DNA of 64,000 bases, taken from positions 8,888,356-8,952,355 of the forward strand of contig OY783199.1 of assembly GCA_963678675.1 (NCBI GenBank), given 5' to 3'. The notes beneath the pieces were generated by a model. That model had not been told where the DNA came from and made no database searches. It worked only from the letters and a program-made list of their open reading frames with translations. The stretch is from Xiphydria camelus (taxonomy: Eukaryota > Arthropoda > Insecta > Hymenoptera > Xiphydriidae). Positions 48,667 to 59,556 of the stretch are shown in pieces. Position 1 is the first letter of the stretch; each line of letters begins with the position of its first letter. The translations under genes were made by a program, and so were the position numbers.

Positions 48667-48814
48667 CACGTTCACTGCCATCTCGGTCTATTAGACCGAG
48701 AATTTTACATTTGCACATAATTTAGTAAAGAGAATAGGAATCTTGAAAAAATTTTTACGTGAGTCGTTACTACACTTATAAATGTCTGTCTGCGCACTGT
48801 CGGCAGTCAACGTG
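48667..48814. mobile_element. TTAA-flanked miniature element
   Basis: CACGTTCACTGCC on the left and the inverted CACGTTGACTGCC on the right are bounded by TTAA (48663-48666, 48815-48818). It contains the hairpin CTCGGTCTATTAGACCGAG. A further GGCAGGGAACGTG TTAA at 49066-49082 suggests an older, wider element with the same type of end. Confidence 0.7.
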
Positions 48815-48818
48815 TTAA

Positions 48819-48963
48819 CCCGTTCGCTGCGGATGACCTTTCTTCTGTGCGGAAGGGATATTTTGTTAAAGCATTTAAATATTGGGGATGACGCCTTATG
48901 GCGTCATCCGCACATAGTGGGGGAGTACGTTGACGCCATTAGGCGTCATTCGCAGCGAAAGTG
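48819..48963. mobile_element. TTAA-type miniature element, directly adjacent
   Basis: The left end CCCGTTCGCTGCGGATGA shares its TTAA with the previous element. The right end inverts to CACTTTCGCTGCGAATGACG and is followed by TTCA in place of TTAA. The interior has the perfect hairpin GATGACGCC TTAT GGCGTCATC. Confidence 0.6.
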
Positions 48964-49930
48964 TTCATTGTAAGGCATACGCTAGAAACAAAACAATACA
49001 ATTGAAAAACGTGGGGCGTCTACGCCCCACGCGGCGTGTGCGGAAAGTCTTCATAAAAACGGTCTGGCAGGGAACGTGTTAAATATTTGTAAAATAAACT
49101 ATTTTTTCTCATATTATTATTCGCTTGTTTAGAAATGATATCAATTTTTTTCTACTAAGTTCAGGTTATAAAGAGTATTTTTTGTATAAGGAATTTTTTT
49201 CTTAGAGTTCATTTAGTAGGAGAAAATTGGGAATAAATTTTACAAGATTAGAAAATATGGGAAATTCAAATAAATGATAGGGCAAGAACGCAATGTTGGA
49301 TTAAAAAGAAATTTGAGAATTTATTATAAATGGTAAAGTACTACATAAAAAAAATTACAACAAAATCTGTGACTCAAAGGTCGGCGGCATTTAAAGTTGA
49401 TGTGGAATCCCCCATATATTTATTTTGGACTGAACCAATACAGCTTAATTTAGGCTCTCCTCTGTTGAAAAAGATATAAAATTATAAAATACAAAATGTA
49501 TAATTAAAAATATTAAATAACAGGGCCAATCTGACAGCTTGAATTCATATTGAATCAGCTACTTTATATTTTTTAATCACCTTTCGATAAACATTCTCAA
49601 TGAAGATATACCTACCTAAGTTTCCGAATATCTTTGGAAATATTGTTCCAAATGTAGATTATACGAAGTATAAATTTTTTGATTTACTGATCGTAACAAT
49701 TGATTTTGACAAATTTCTTATGCTGAATTCGATTTCATTGGCCGAATGATTTTATTACGTTAGGTTCCCGAGATATTCTCGCCGAAGTGTCCTAAAATGA
49801 CCTCAGAAAATTTACGTTACGATATTTCGAACATCTAACATGATGGAGTAATTTGGCCAGCGGGATTGAATTAAGTACACCAAAAACCTTCAAAATTACA
49901 TAAGACGTTCTCTGGGTCAAAATTGATGTG

Positions 49931-50396
49931 GGCCTGTGTAATCAAAATTAATTTCTCTTCGAGTGAAGTAGGTTCTCATTGAAAGATTCACATTTGGATA
50001 ATTTATATACATATGGCAAAAATATCGATTACTAGATTGTTATTTCACGTCTCGCGTGATTATTGATATGTCGGCGACCTTTCCTATTATACATTGATCC
50101 AATAGAATATCTTCTTCAAGAAAGAATCAGGCTGATAAGATTTCCCGCGAAGGTGCTTGACGCGTCGTTACCCACGTCGATCTCCGTCAAGTATACACCC
50201 ACGTTTAGGTGGCGTGAAAATAGTTAGGCGATGATGCGGAAATGCTGAAATTTCAATATATTTAGTCGCCCGTGACGTCGCTTATTGGCAGCGCTCCCAT
50301 AAAGGCGGGGATTGTTGCAGGTACGCAAGTGGCGCTCTTTACTAGCCAAGATGTTTATGAAAGTCTCTTACTTGTGACACATATGGAAAGAAAGCA
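49931..50396. other. Non-coding stretch
   Basis: Nothing recognised. Confidence 0.5.
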
Positions 50397-50618
50397 CACA
50401 ATGAGAAAAATAATTAGGTTAAAATAATAAAACACATCAAGTTAAACACATTTAGTTATTCTAACCTAAATACTGGTTACTTGAAACAAATATTTAATTA
50501 TTTTACCCAAAAAGTTGTCAGTTTAATGAGAAAGATGGAATATCCATATTTCACCAAACGGTTTTGTCATCGACTCCAGGATTTTGGTTCAGTTGATCAA
50601 GTTATTTTTCTCAATGCA
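50397..50618 (-). mobile_element. CACTGAGAAA-family element, subfamily 2, reverse orientation
   Basis: It starts CACAATGAGAAAAATAATTA and ends TTATTTTTCTCAATG. The phrase CATATTTCACCAAACGG is the reverse complement of the phrase in the copies at 8849-9098 and 59289-59556. Confidence 0.7.
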
Positions 50619-50971
50619 CTTAACAATTCAACGCGTGAATGGTATACGAATCCTTACTTCGCGTAAATGCTTTGTAGCTATTTTGTATAATTTTCAATGA
50701 CTTTGTAGTAATATTTCCTTTTAAAACCAATTGTACAATGGCATTTTGCAATTTTGGAGTCTTGCGGACAGGACGAAATATTAGTATTCCGCGCCCGTGG
50801 TGCAGATACGACTATTTCAACGTCTATATATATATATATATCTATATATCAACATTTGCTTCCGTATCTCCAGTCGGCTTCGTATGTTTACTTAAGCATA
50901 TCAGCGCGCGCTCAAATATTTCAGAGGAGATTCGATCCAGCAATTGAGTTTCTTCGAAGTCGATATCTAGA
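50619..50971. other. Non-coding stretch with a (TA)n run
   Basis: A TATATATATATATATCTATA run lies near 50826. Nothing else recognised. Confidence 0.5.
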
Positions 50972-51545
50972 GTAAGGGATCCCTCATAAGAAAAAAAAAT
51001 GATTACCACTCCTCTGAAACTTTGTGAGTAGCTTCATTTTGCTGAGTCTGCCAGCTTTTTTACCTGCGAAAAGTCTGGTTTCCGCCGGGGTTTCGAGATA
51101 TTAATTAACAAACATGTCAAAATTATGAATTTTGTCGGACTGGACATATCCGGCAGAAAACTTGTCGGACAATGTTACCATCCAATTTTATAAATAATTA
51201 TCTATCTTTGGCGAAAAAATCAGCTCGTTGGTAATTATTTAACAAATTTTATCAATTTCACATGTTCAGAGTATCGGACTGGACATACCTGGCAGAAAAC
51301 TTGTCGGACAATCTTACTGTTTGATTTCATAAATATTTATCTTACTTCGGGCATAGAATCAGCTTGTTGGTCATCAATAAACAAAATTCATAAATTTTAC
51401 ATGATTATTTATTAATATCTCGAAACCCCAGCGAAAACCAGACTTTTCGCAGATGAAAAAGCTGGCAGACTCGGAAAAATGAAGCTGCTCATAAAGTTTC
51501 AGAGGAGTGGTAATCATTTTCTTTTTCTTATGAGGGATCCCGTAC
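50972..51545. mobile_element. Foldback-type transposon, family A, copy 2 (short)
   Basis: The ends GTAAGGGATCCCTCATAAG and the inverted right end (GTACGGGATCCCTCATAAG) match 3927-5944, as do the arms with GGTTTCCGCCGGGGTTTCG. It has only two units related to the 129 bp repeat, both in right-arm orientation, and lacks the centre. It is an internal deletion derivative. Confidence 0.85.
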
Positions 51546-51953
51546 TACTACCTATCTTACCTAAAGAAAAACAGAGATAGAGATGAAAAGAGAATAGGGT
51601 ACGCCACTGTTCTCCCACTTCGTCACCTCGCAATCTTATCGCCCCTTTCCCCTCTCTCCCTCCCTATTCACGCTCTCCGGCTACCACCTGAATATCGTAT
51701 ACGCGATGGCGTAAGTATCTACACAGTAGCGATAACTCCACGAGAGAGGAGATAATTTCAGAAATGTATCTGTATACTCTCTGGAGCAACGGAAGGCCAA
51801 GTCAAACGATATCGTAATCTCGCAAGGATTGGACGTCGCAAAACTTTGTCTAGGCCAATTTGCTGACATCACGGTCAGAAGAATTGCTACTGGTGCATAG
51901 GAATGACGTATAGCGCGGGAGGAAGAGTGCTGCACGAGAGAAGGTTTGAAATT
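51546..51953. other. Non-coding stretch
   Basis: A CT-rich run (51615-51665) and a motif-free minus frame. Nothing recognised. Confidence 0.5.
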
Positions 51954-52881
51954 GGAACCATCCATAAACCACGTGACGCACTTTAAGGGGGGCACTTTAA
52001 GGGTTGAATCAAGTACATCAACTGTTAGGCCGGATGTTCACCGTATCAGGCTGACCACAATCGTCCAGATTTTGATCGCGCGATGAAGATCGTTCACATA
52101 CATCTCAACTGGTACGTATCCACCGACTCGATTTCAGTCGCGACCGATTGCAGTCGGGCAACATTAGTCGTGCAAGACGCTGTGTACACGATCTTAATCG
52201 GCAGTCGGATTCCGATCAGTATGATCTCTTCGCGAATGTACCTACATAATCATCCGACCATAATCGTACTGATCGAATCTGGTGGACATACATATTTCGG
52301 TCGGACCGATCCGGTGAACACCCGGCCTTACATGGGGGAGGGAGATGGTCAGTGATTGCGTCACGTGCCTTTTTTAAGTAAATTTTCGAAGACGAATTCA
52401 GTACACTGCCCCCTTCTTTCTTCTTTTTCACGCGATACCAAGGTACTTTTGACTTCAAATTTTTAGTCACTTATATTTCCAAAGAATTGTAAGATAAACA
52501 AAGAATGTTAATAATTAAAAAAGTTTAGCTTTTTAATTTTTCTGCAAATACGAGCGAAAAATTCTTCAATTTAACAGCCTTTGCTTTATATTTAAATGTC
52601 AGATTTAGTTTAACTGTAATTTAATTAAGAATAGAGAAAATGACTCAAGAGGATTTTCACTCTATTTTATATTTGTAAAGTTTAAATTATAAACCGTGAT
52701 GCCCCAAGTAAACGTATGTTTAATTAATGCATATTTCAAGTACACATTACATTCAGTATGAACGTCGCGTGAAAACACGGGTAGAGAGGAGGGGGTTCCG
52801 GCTATCGTCACCAAGCGTCACACGGGGAAGGAGAGAAGTAAAAAATGGCCAAAAACCGTCACGTGATTTATGAATGGCCCC
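51954..52881. mobile_element. GGGGCCATCC-end transposon, copy 2, with insertion
   Basis: The left end GGAACCATCCATAAACCACG and the inverted right end (GGGGCCATTCATAAATCACG) match the element at 17380-18002. The shared interior includes CGATACCAAGGTACTTTTGA and GGGGTTCCGGCTATCGTCAC. A 300 bp element (52028-52327) interrupts its left part. Confidence 0.8.
52028..52327. mobile_element. PIF/Harbinger-type miniature element in copy 2
   Basis: The left end GGCCGGATGTTCACC and the inverted right end GGCCGGGTGTTCACC are bounded by TTA (52025-52027, 52328-52330). The other copy of the host element at 17380-18002 shows the uninterrupted sequence ACTGTTACATGGGG, so the insertion and its 3 bp duplication are directly visible. 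Non-coding. Confidence 0.85.
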
Positions 52882-53418
52882 TTTAAGAAGCGGTACTAAA
52901 GACGCTATCTTTGCTGCAATTTGCAGAGTGAATCATTCGGTGCAGCTGAAAGTCCACCAGTTCCGGTGTAGTCATAATTCACCTTCACTTCGCAACGGAC
53001 GACGTACATCACTATAAATTATATCCAATGAATGACTGGCGTTATGAATCTAATCTGCGTAGAATGAAATGAAATATTATTTTCTAGTTAATTTATCATT
53101 CTCTTCGTGTATAGGTATATCTATATTTATAAAATTTTCACTACGTGTATTATGTACCAAGAGTTGAAGGTTTCTTTCGGAATTCTTAAATGTCAGAGCG
53201 GAACTATTATGCTTATGGATGAAGGGTCCACTTTAATCGTGATTATCTCGTTACCTATGAACGTATCCTTCAAATTGACGGAATATATTTTTGAAGGTTA
53301 CGCAGCGATGTATAAAAATGTTTCATACAAATAATGGCCAAGAGTTCACCGATAACCAGATATGATCAATGTTGAAGGAAGTACCAGCGTGCAAGCGCAC
53401 AATAGCCCCGCTGCGCCC
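52882..53418. other. Non-coding stretch
   Basis: A 75-codon plus frame (53107-53334) has no motif. Nothing recognised. Confidence 0.5.
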
Positions 53419-53423
53419 TGTGT

Positions 53424-55687
53424 AGACCTATGTGAAGTTGGCCCCCCCACAATGGAATACAAATTTTTTAAATACATGATCGTTTGTCCTTTGTTTGTCC
53501 ATGATTGTCCATCACTTTGTTTTGTTTGTCCAACCCACCGTTTAGAAGATATAGCTAAAAATAGGTCGGGGGGCTAACTTCACGCTAGCCCCCCCCCCCA
53601 TAGCGTAATTTCAAAAATTCAAATGCGTGATCGTTTGTCCTTTGTTTGTCCATGATTGTCCATCACTTTGTTTCGTTTGTCCAACCCACCGTTTAGAAGA
53701 TATAGGGGGGGAAAGCTAGCGTGAAGTTAGCCCCCCCATAGCGTAATTTCGAAAATTCAAATGCATGATCGTTTGTCCTTTGTTTGTCTATGATTGTCCA
53801 TCACTTTTTTTCGTTTGTCCAACCCACTGTTTAGAAGATATAGGGGGGCGTATTTGATCTACAACTTCGCTTCCGCCGTTTTTCTCGTAAGCCAACTACA
53901 GGTAAACGGCGGAAGCCAAGTTCTAAGTGATAACACCTCGGCATCATTTGCCCATTTCTAGATACAGTGTCAGTATGCATTTTCGACGTTTGCCCAACCT
54001 GTAAAATCGGTGATAACACTTCGGAAACGTTTATCCATTTTCAGAAAGAGTCTCAGTAAGCATTTTCGACGTTTGTCCAACCCGTGGAATCCCTTTACAG
54101 CGAGTTTCATAAGTGAAGTAAAAATTCAAAGTCGTAAAATCGGTAATAACAACTTGAAAACGTTTGTCCATTTTTAGAAAGAATCTCAGTAAGCATTTTC
54201 AACGTTTGTCCAACCCGTGGAATCCCTCTACAGCGAGTTTCATAAGTGAAGTAAAAATTCAAAGTCGTAAAATCGGTGATAACAACTCGAAAACGTTTGT
54301 CCATTTTTAGAAAGAATCTCAGTAAGCATTTTCAACGTTTGTCCAACCCGTGGAATCCCTCTACAGCGAGTTTCATAAGTGAAGTAAAAATTCAAAGTCG
54401 TAGAATCGGTGATAACAACTCGAAAACGTTTGTTCATTTTTAGAAAGAATCTCAGTAAGCATTTTCAACGTTTGTCCAACCCGTGGAATCCCTCTACAGC
54501 GGGTTTCATAAGTGAAGTAAAAACTCAAAGTCGTAAAATCGGTGATAACAACTCGGAAACGTTTATCCATTTTTAGAAAGAGTCTCCCTAAGCATTTTCG
54601 ACGTTTGCCCAACCCGTGGAATCCCTCTACAGCGAGTTTTATAAGTTAAGTAAAAATTCAAAGTCGTAGAATCGGTGATAACAACTCGAAAACGTTTGTC
54701 CATTTTTAGAAAGAATCTCAGTAAGCATTTTCAACGTTTGTCCAACCCGTGGAATCCCTCTACAGCCAGTTTCATAAGTGAAGTAAAAATTCAAAGTCGT
54801 AAAATCGGTGATAGCAACTCGAAAACGTTTGTCCATTTTTAGAAAGAATCTCAGTAAGCATTTTCAACGTTTGTCCAACCCGTTGAATCCCTCTACAGCG
54901 AGTTTCATAAGTGAAGTAAAAATTCAAAGTCCAAGTTCAAAAATTCAAATTTCAAGTCAAATTTTTCGAGTTGTTATCACCGATTTTACGACTGAATTTT
55001 TACTTCACTTATGAAACTCGCTGTAGAGGGATTCCACGGGTTGGACAAACGTCGAAAATGCTTATTGAGACTCTTTCTAGAAATGCACAAACGTTTTCGT
55101 GTTGTTATTACCGATTTTACGACATTGAATTTTTACTTCACTTATGAAACTCGCTGTAAAGGGATTCCACGGGTTGGACAAACGTCGAAAATGCTTACTG
55201 AGACTCTTTCTGAAAATGGACAAACGTTTCCGAAGTGTTATCACCGATTATACAGGTTGGGCAAACGTCGAAAATGCATACTGACACTGTATCTAGAAAT
55301 GGGCAAACGATGCCGAGGTGTTATCACTTACAACTTGGCTTCCGCCGTTTACCTGTAGTTGGCTTACGAGAAAAACGGCGGAAGCGAAGTTGTAGATCAA
55401 ATACGCCCCTCTATATCTTCTAAACAGTGGGTTGGACAAACGAAAAAAAAGCGATGGACAATCATGGACAAACAAAGGACAAACGATCATGCATTTGAAT
55501 TTTCGAAATTACGCTATGGGGGGGCTAGCGTGAAGTTAGCCCCCGACCTATTTTTAGCTCTATCTTCTAAACGGTGAGTTGGACAAATAAAACAAAGTGA
55601 TGGACAATCATGGACAAACAAAGGACAAACAATCATGTATTTAAAAAATTGTTATTCGATTGTGGGGGGCCAACTTCACATAGGTCT
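53424..55687. mobile_element. Foldback-type transposon, family B
   Basis: The ends AGACCTATGTGAAGTTGGCC and the exact inverse are bounded by TGTGT on both sides (53419-53423, 55688-55692). The arms contain TTTGTCCTTTGTTTGTCCAT, GGGGGGCTAACTTCACGCTA blocks, a CGGCGGAAGC hairpin, and then 133 bp tandem units. The left arm has about seven units and the right arm about two, meeting in an asymmetric centre near 54935-54960. No transposase frame. The architecture matches FB/Galileo-type foldback elements. The family itself is not one I recognise. Confidence 0.8.
54040..54932 (+). repeat. 133 bp tandem array, about seven copies
   Basis: The core CGTTTGTCCAACCCGTGGAA recurs at about 54068, 54201, 54334, 54467, 54600, 54733 and 54866, with near-identical units. 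Since 133 is not a multiple of three, the frame shifts by one in each unit, so the look-alike 65-codon minus-strand frames are not a protein family. Confidence 0.95.
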
Positions 55688-55692
55688 TGTGT

Positions 55693-56249
55693 AGTACCTC
55701 GTCGACCAGTGCAACGAAGCTCATACGATCGGAAAGAGCAGTATAAAGAATCCAGCCGACGTAAATCCCAGTAATAATACATGAGTAGGATAAAAGTAGA
55801 ATAAATGCTCTGGTTGAAGAGCAAGTTCCAAGTCGATTATTTTGAAATCAGTTGCACATATCGAAAAAAAGTTTAAGTAAAACATACTTATCTAGGTGTT
55901 TACTATGAAAAAACCAGCCTACGTTTTTTGTACTTTTCCAATACGTTTCGAGATAATCGTGTTCACACACGACGAAGTTAAACAGAAACTCGGACGTGTA
56001 TTCTATTTTTATCCTATCCTAATGTCAATGTTTGAATTTCGCACTTAGCGATATAATATCGATATAGTTCGATTTTTAACACATTACAGACATATATCAT
56101 ATTCATAACACGACGCGTTACCCGAGTCAGACTTTTACCTCTACTTTGATGCTTTTTATCCTCCATTCGGCTTACCACTGGTCTACTTAGCCTATAAGCA
56201 CCTATTTTGAACCTAAAGTTGGTGAAATGTTCACTAATGGACCATTTTA
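55693..56249. other. Non-coding stretch
   Basis: Apart from weak similarity near 56120-56225 to the TTTTGATG minisatellite of 38690-39125, nothing is recognised. Confidence 0.45.
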
Positions 56250-56506
56250 GGCCCGGTGTACACTTGTGCCTTTTGGACGTGCAGTATCGTAGCGGCACCG
56301 GAGGTGTGTGTACAGCGAAATGACGTACTCGTACAGTAGGTACGCATTCCGTAAGGATTCACAGGACAAAATGCACGCAGATAGTCGATGTGGTGCCAGA
56401 GGTGTGTGTGTGCAGCGCTCTAATCTTTTTTGGTATCACCAACCAACCACAATTCCGGCGCCACTGCGGTTCCGCACGTCCAAAAGACGCAAGTGTGTAT
56501 CGGGTC
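56250..56506. mobile_element. Harbinger-like miniature element
   Basis: The left end GGCCCGGTGTACACTTGTGC and the inverted right end (GACCCGATACACACTTGCGT) continue through CTTTTGGACGTGC. TTA precedes the left end (56247-56249) and GTA follows the right, so the 3 bp duplication would have one change. Non-coding. Confidence 0.5.
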
Positions 56507-57374
56507 GTATCGAGGTGTGTATAGGTTCAATATAGAGTATCAATGTAATAGAAAATCGACTTACTATTAGCCTAAAAGAGCAGGTCTAAAATTACGACTC
56601 AGGTATGTTAATGTTATATTTATCAGTACGAAATTATAACTTAGACGTTATACCCCATGTAATATCGCGATGGTTTACGTCGACAGGGAAGATGGGACGG
56701 TCGAGAAAAAAATTGAACGGTCATCGGGCTTGTCGCCGTTGACGCCGCCGCCGTCGACGTCGTGCCGGTTTAGCACCGGCAGAGTGAATTCTGGTGATTC
56801 ACGCCAGCCGAGCCGAACGCGCACCAGTTCGGTCTGGTTCACCCGTTTCATTCACAGAGACGCTCCTCTCGCGAGTCCGGATCAAACCAGAAAACCGGCG
56901 ACTGGCAGTCTGCGATCGTAGAGTCGATCCATCGTTCAAATATATCAAACACCGATACTGCTCGCGCTCTTCCTCCCCCCTCTCTCTCGCTCCCCCTCCC
57001 TCTTCCTCCCTTCTCTATCTCTTGTTCCACCAGCTGTATCTCGAGCGCGTAGAGTACGACGCGGGCGCGTCGTTTCTGGTAAACTCGCAACGCTGCGAAT
57101 GCATCAACCACACGAGCGTGGGTAATGACAGGACGCTTGTGTGTTTCGCGTATAATAGAGGACATTTGCGTATAATCATAATATGTACCTAGTCTTATAT
57201 CACGTATAGGGTCGAAGCGAGAAAATTTGTCGTAGGAATCGTGCGAGGGCGAGCGAGAATAACGCTGAAGGAAACCCGGTGACAGCACGGGAAATGGACG
57301 AGGAAACTCGCGAAGGACGGAGGATACGCGATAGAGTTCCTGTCACAATTTCTTTCATTAACACTGTACGCCGT
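56507..57374. other. GC-rich patch and flanks, possibly regulatory
   Basis: 56690-57130 is CpG-rich with a CTCCCCCTCCCTCTTCCTCC tract near 56990. Frames are open on both strands without motifs. Near 57233, GTAGGAATCGTGCGAG resembles an end of the element at 9610-9819. Confidence 0.3.
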
Positions 57375-57523
57375 GGAATGTACACCGGAGTAAGATGGGT
57401 TACCCGGTTGCAGGGGCGAGCCACGCGCAGCCGCCCCTACATCACAATAGTCGAAAGTCCGGTATTGGTGCGCGATTGCCCCTGTGATCAGGTGACCCGT
57501 TTTACTCCGATGTACATTTTAGG
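57375..57523. repeat. Inverted-repeat element, about 150 bp
   Basis: AATGTACACCGGAGTAAGAT on the left is matched inverted by AATGTACATCGGAGTAAAAC on the right, and CAGGGGC occurs in both arms. Confidence 0.6.
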
Positions 57524-57956
57524 ACATTTATCGTATCAATTAAAAACGTTTTCGACCAAATTGAGGATATACGTACCGATCGATACCAGAAAAAAACATA
57601 TTTTTTCACTATCATTATAGAAAAATAACTCGTTTCTATGCAAAGAAAAGGCATGTCGATGACAACAAGGACTTACGATGTTTCTTCACATAGCAACGAG
57701 TTAAGACGTTTCTCAATGACAGTGAAAGGATACGTACTTTTTTTTTCTGGTATCAGATAAAAATAATTTTGCTCCCGGATAAACGATTCTTCGATCTACA
57801 CTCTCGATAAAATCGATTCTGTCAAAAAAGTACTTCCACTCGATGAAAATATATTTCAATTCGATACACCGAATGTGTACTACAATATGTCCGAGTGCAA
57901 AATACCTATACGCAACAACCCACTTCGGCAGTTTTTATCGACGGCGAAAGAGACAC
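57524..57956. other. Non-coding stretch
   Basis: Nothing recognised. Confidence 0.5.
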
Positions 57957-58129
57957 GTAGTTTTATGTTGATTGACGTAGTACTTTCGTGAGACCGAAAC
58001 TGCGCAAGCGCAATTTTTTGCGTACATGATACATACTGTCAGATCATCCATACATACTGTTTGCGCGAAAAATTGCTCATGTGCAATTTCAATCTCAAAA
58101 AAGTACTACAGCTATCAACATAAAACTAT
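57957..58129. repeat. Inverted-repeat element, about 173 bp
   Basis: GTAGTTTTATGTTGATTGAC on the left and the inverted right arm (ATAGTTTTATGTTGATAGCT) pair over about 65 bp, including GTAGTACTTT and GCAATTTTT. Confidence 0.65.
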
Positions 58130-58169
58130 GGGTCTTTTTTATACTTTGCTCTTGGACATACTGTATATC

Positions 58170-58708
58170 GCAGTTCCACGGGCAAGTTCGTCCACCGTGG
58201 CAAATTTAACTGGAAGTCAGTTACTGGAAGGAAACTCCGTCGGATTGCAAAATTTCGTTACGAAAATAACCGCGGCTAGGGAACTAATTGGATAACAGTT
58301 ACTGCCGAAGTCCCGCAGGTAGGCACAGTCTCCGAGTCGAGGTCCGAGCGCTTAAAGAGATTCATCCGAATCAGCGCTCTCGGAAATATACCGTAACGAT
58401 CGTACCACGCGCGGCGCCGACGACTATGCGCGTCGTCAATGCTGCAAATTTCCTCGCCACGGAGCGACCTGCCGCAACTCGCGTGGTATCCACGCGTGCA
58501 GGGTCCACACGTGGAGCGTCGCGAGCGGAAGAGTTCCGTTGCTCGCGTGGCGGCGCCCTCTTTCTCCGGAGGCGGAGACCTTGAGCCACGGTGATGTGCA
58601 GGGGAACGCGCAAGGACGTGACTTCGAATTGGCCACCGTACCGGTTCTTACAGCGGCGAACAAGTCCGCCCCGTTCGCACCGTCCGTAGGATCGTTAGAG
58701 AGTGCGTA

Positions 58709-58744
<36 letters not shown>

Positions 58745-59215
58745 TGTGCGCGCGCGTGACCGTGACTGTATCTGCGTCGGAGGAAGAGGCACATTACGCC
58801 CAATCTGCTTCAGCTTGGTTCTCGTCGGCTCTGCCGTACTCCTACTTCATCGGACTCGGATGATGCCACGGAACATTCAGCAGTGACTCACGTCACTAAA
58901 CTCCGCGGACGCTTCGTCCCGCCGTCCGCTGCGCCGCCATACATGCGGCGCGCGTGAACCGCGCGACGCGTCGGACGCGTGGAATCCGTCGGCGCAACCG
59001 GCGCGGAATTCGAAGTGGACCGGAATTGGAAAGTGGAAATTGCATGATGAATTGCGATGCCTTCGCCGCGCATCGGAAAATAAAATGTGGATCGGGGCGA
59101 AGCGGATTGTCCGCTCTCGGAGGTAATCGTGACTGTTTTAGGATTGGCTCCTGGGCAGCGAGGAGGTCCGCGAGTCCAAATTTTGATCCTATTTAAGCCT
59201 CGAAAGCCTACCATC
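58170..59215. promoter_or_regulatory. CpG-rich island with TGCG microsatellite
   Basis: A 1 kb CpG-rich tract with open frames on both strands and no motifs. It contains a tandem TGCG repeat (58702-58752, next entry). It may be a promoter. No donor of good quality was singled out. Confidence 0.3.
58702..58752 (+). repeat. (TGCG)n microsatellite
   Basis: About 10 TGCG units, then GTGCGCGCGCG. Confidence 0.9.
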
Positions 59216-59288
59216 ATTTAGTAGGACCTAAAAAGAGCTGAGGAGGTCATGCTACCATTCATTTTCTTTGTTCTTACCCGCGTATGAG

Positions 59289-59556
59289 CACACAGAGAAA
59301 AATAACTCGGCCAATTTAACCAAAATCCTGAAGACGATGACCAAACCGTTTAGTGAAATACGGATCTTCCATCTGTTTGGTTAAACTAACCACTTTTTGG
59401 ATAGGATAACTAAACGTTTGGTTGGAATAACTAAGCATTTGGTGAGAATAACTAAATATTTGGTTAGACCGACCAGTACTTTGGTTAAAATATATTAACT
59501 AAACGTTTTTAACTAGTTGCGTGTCGTCATTTTAACTTAATTATTTTTCTCAGTGT
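59289..59556 (+). mobile_element. CACTGAGAAA-family element, subfamily 2
   Basis: It starts ACACAGAGAAAAATAACTCG and ends TTATTTTTCTCAGTGT. Its inside repeats ACTAAACGTTTGGTTGGAAT-like units, and the CCGTTTAGTGAAATACGGAT phrase is shared with 8849-9098. Confidence 0.75.

Larger units (their letters stand above)
46390..49930. mobile_element. Large palindromic element with nested insertions
   Basis: The outer arms, about 46400-46690 and 49650-49920, are diverged inverted copies sharing GAGAATATCTCG, AAAATCAATTGTT and ATCAGTAAATCAAAAAAT. The inner arms, 46745-47100 and 49083-49415, are nearly identical inverted copies of about 340 bp (for example CATTGCGTTCTTGTCCTATC). The middle is filled with TTAA elements and one Harbinger-type insertion. 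The different divergence of outer and inner arms suggests either conversion of the inner arms or two elements of different age. Confidence 0.7.

Noticed and set aside
54107..54836. Series of near-identical 65-79 codon minus-strand frames
   Set aside because: They recur every 133 bp, a period that shifts the frame, and sit in the tandem array of the foldback element. They are not a gene family.
53424..55687. Possible CRISPR array
   Set aside because: The repeats are 133 bp, contiguous and without unique spacers, and the DNA is eukaryotic.
58288..58886. Overlapping frames of about 100 codons in the CpG island
   Set aside because: Several frames on both strands are open at once and run through the TGCG microsatellite. 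None has a domain.
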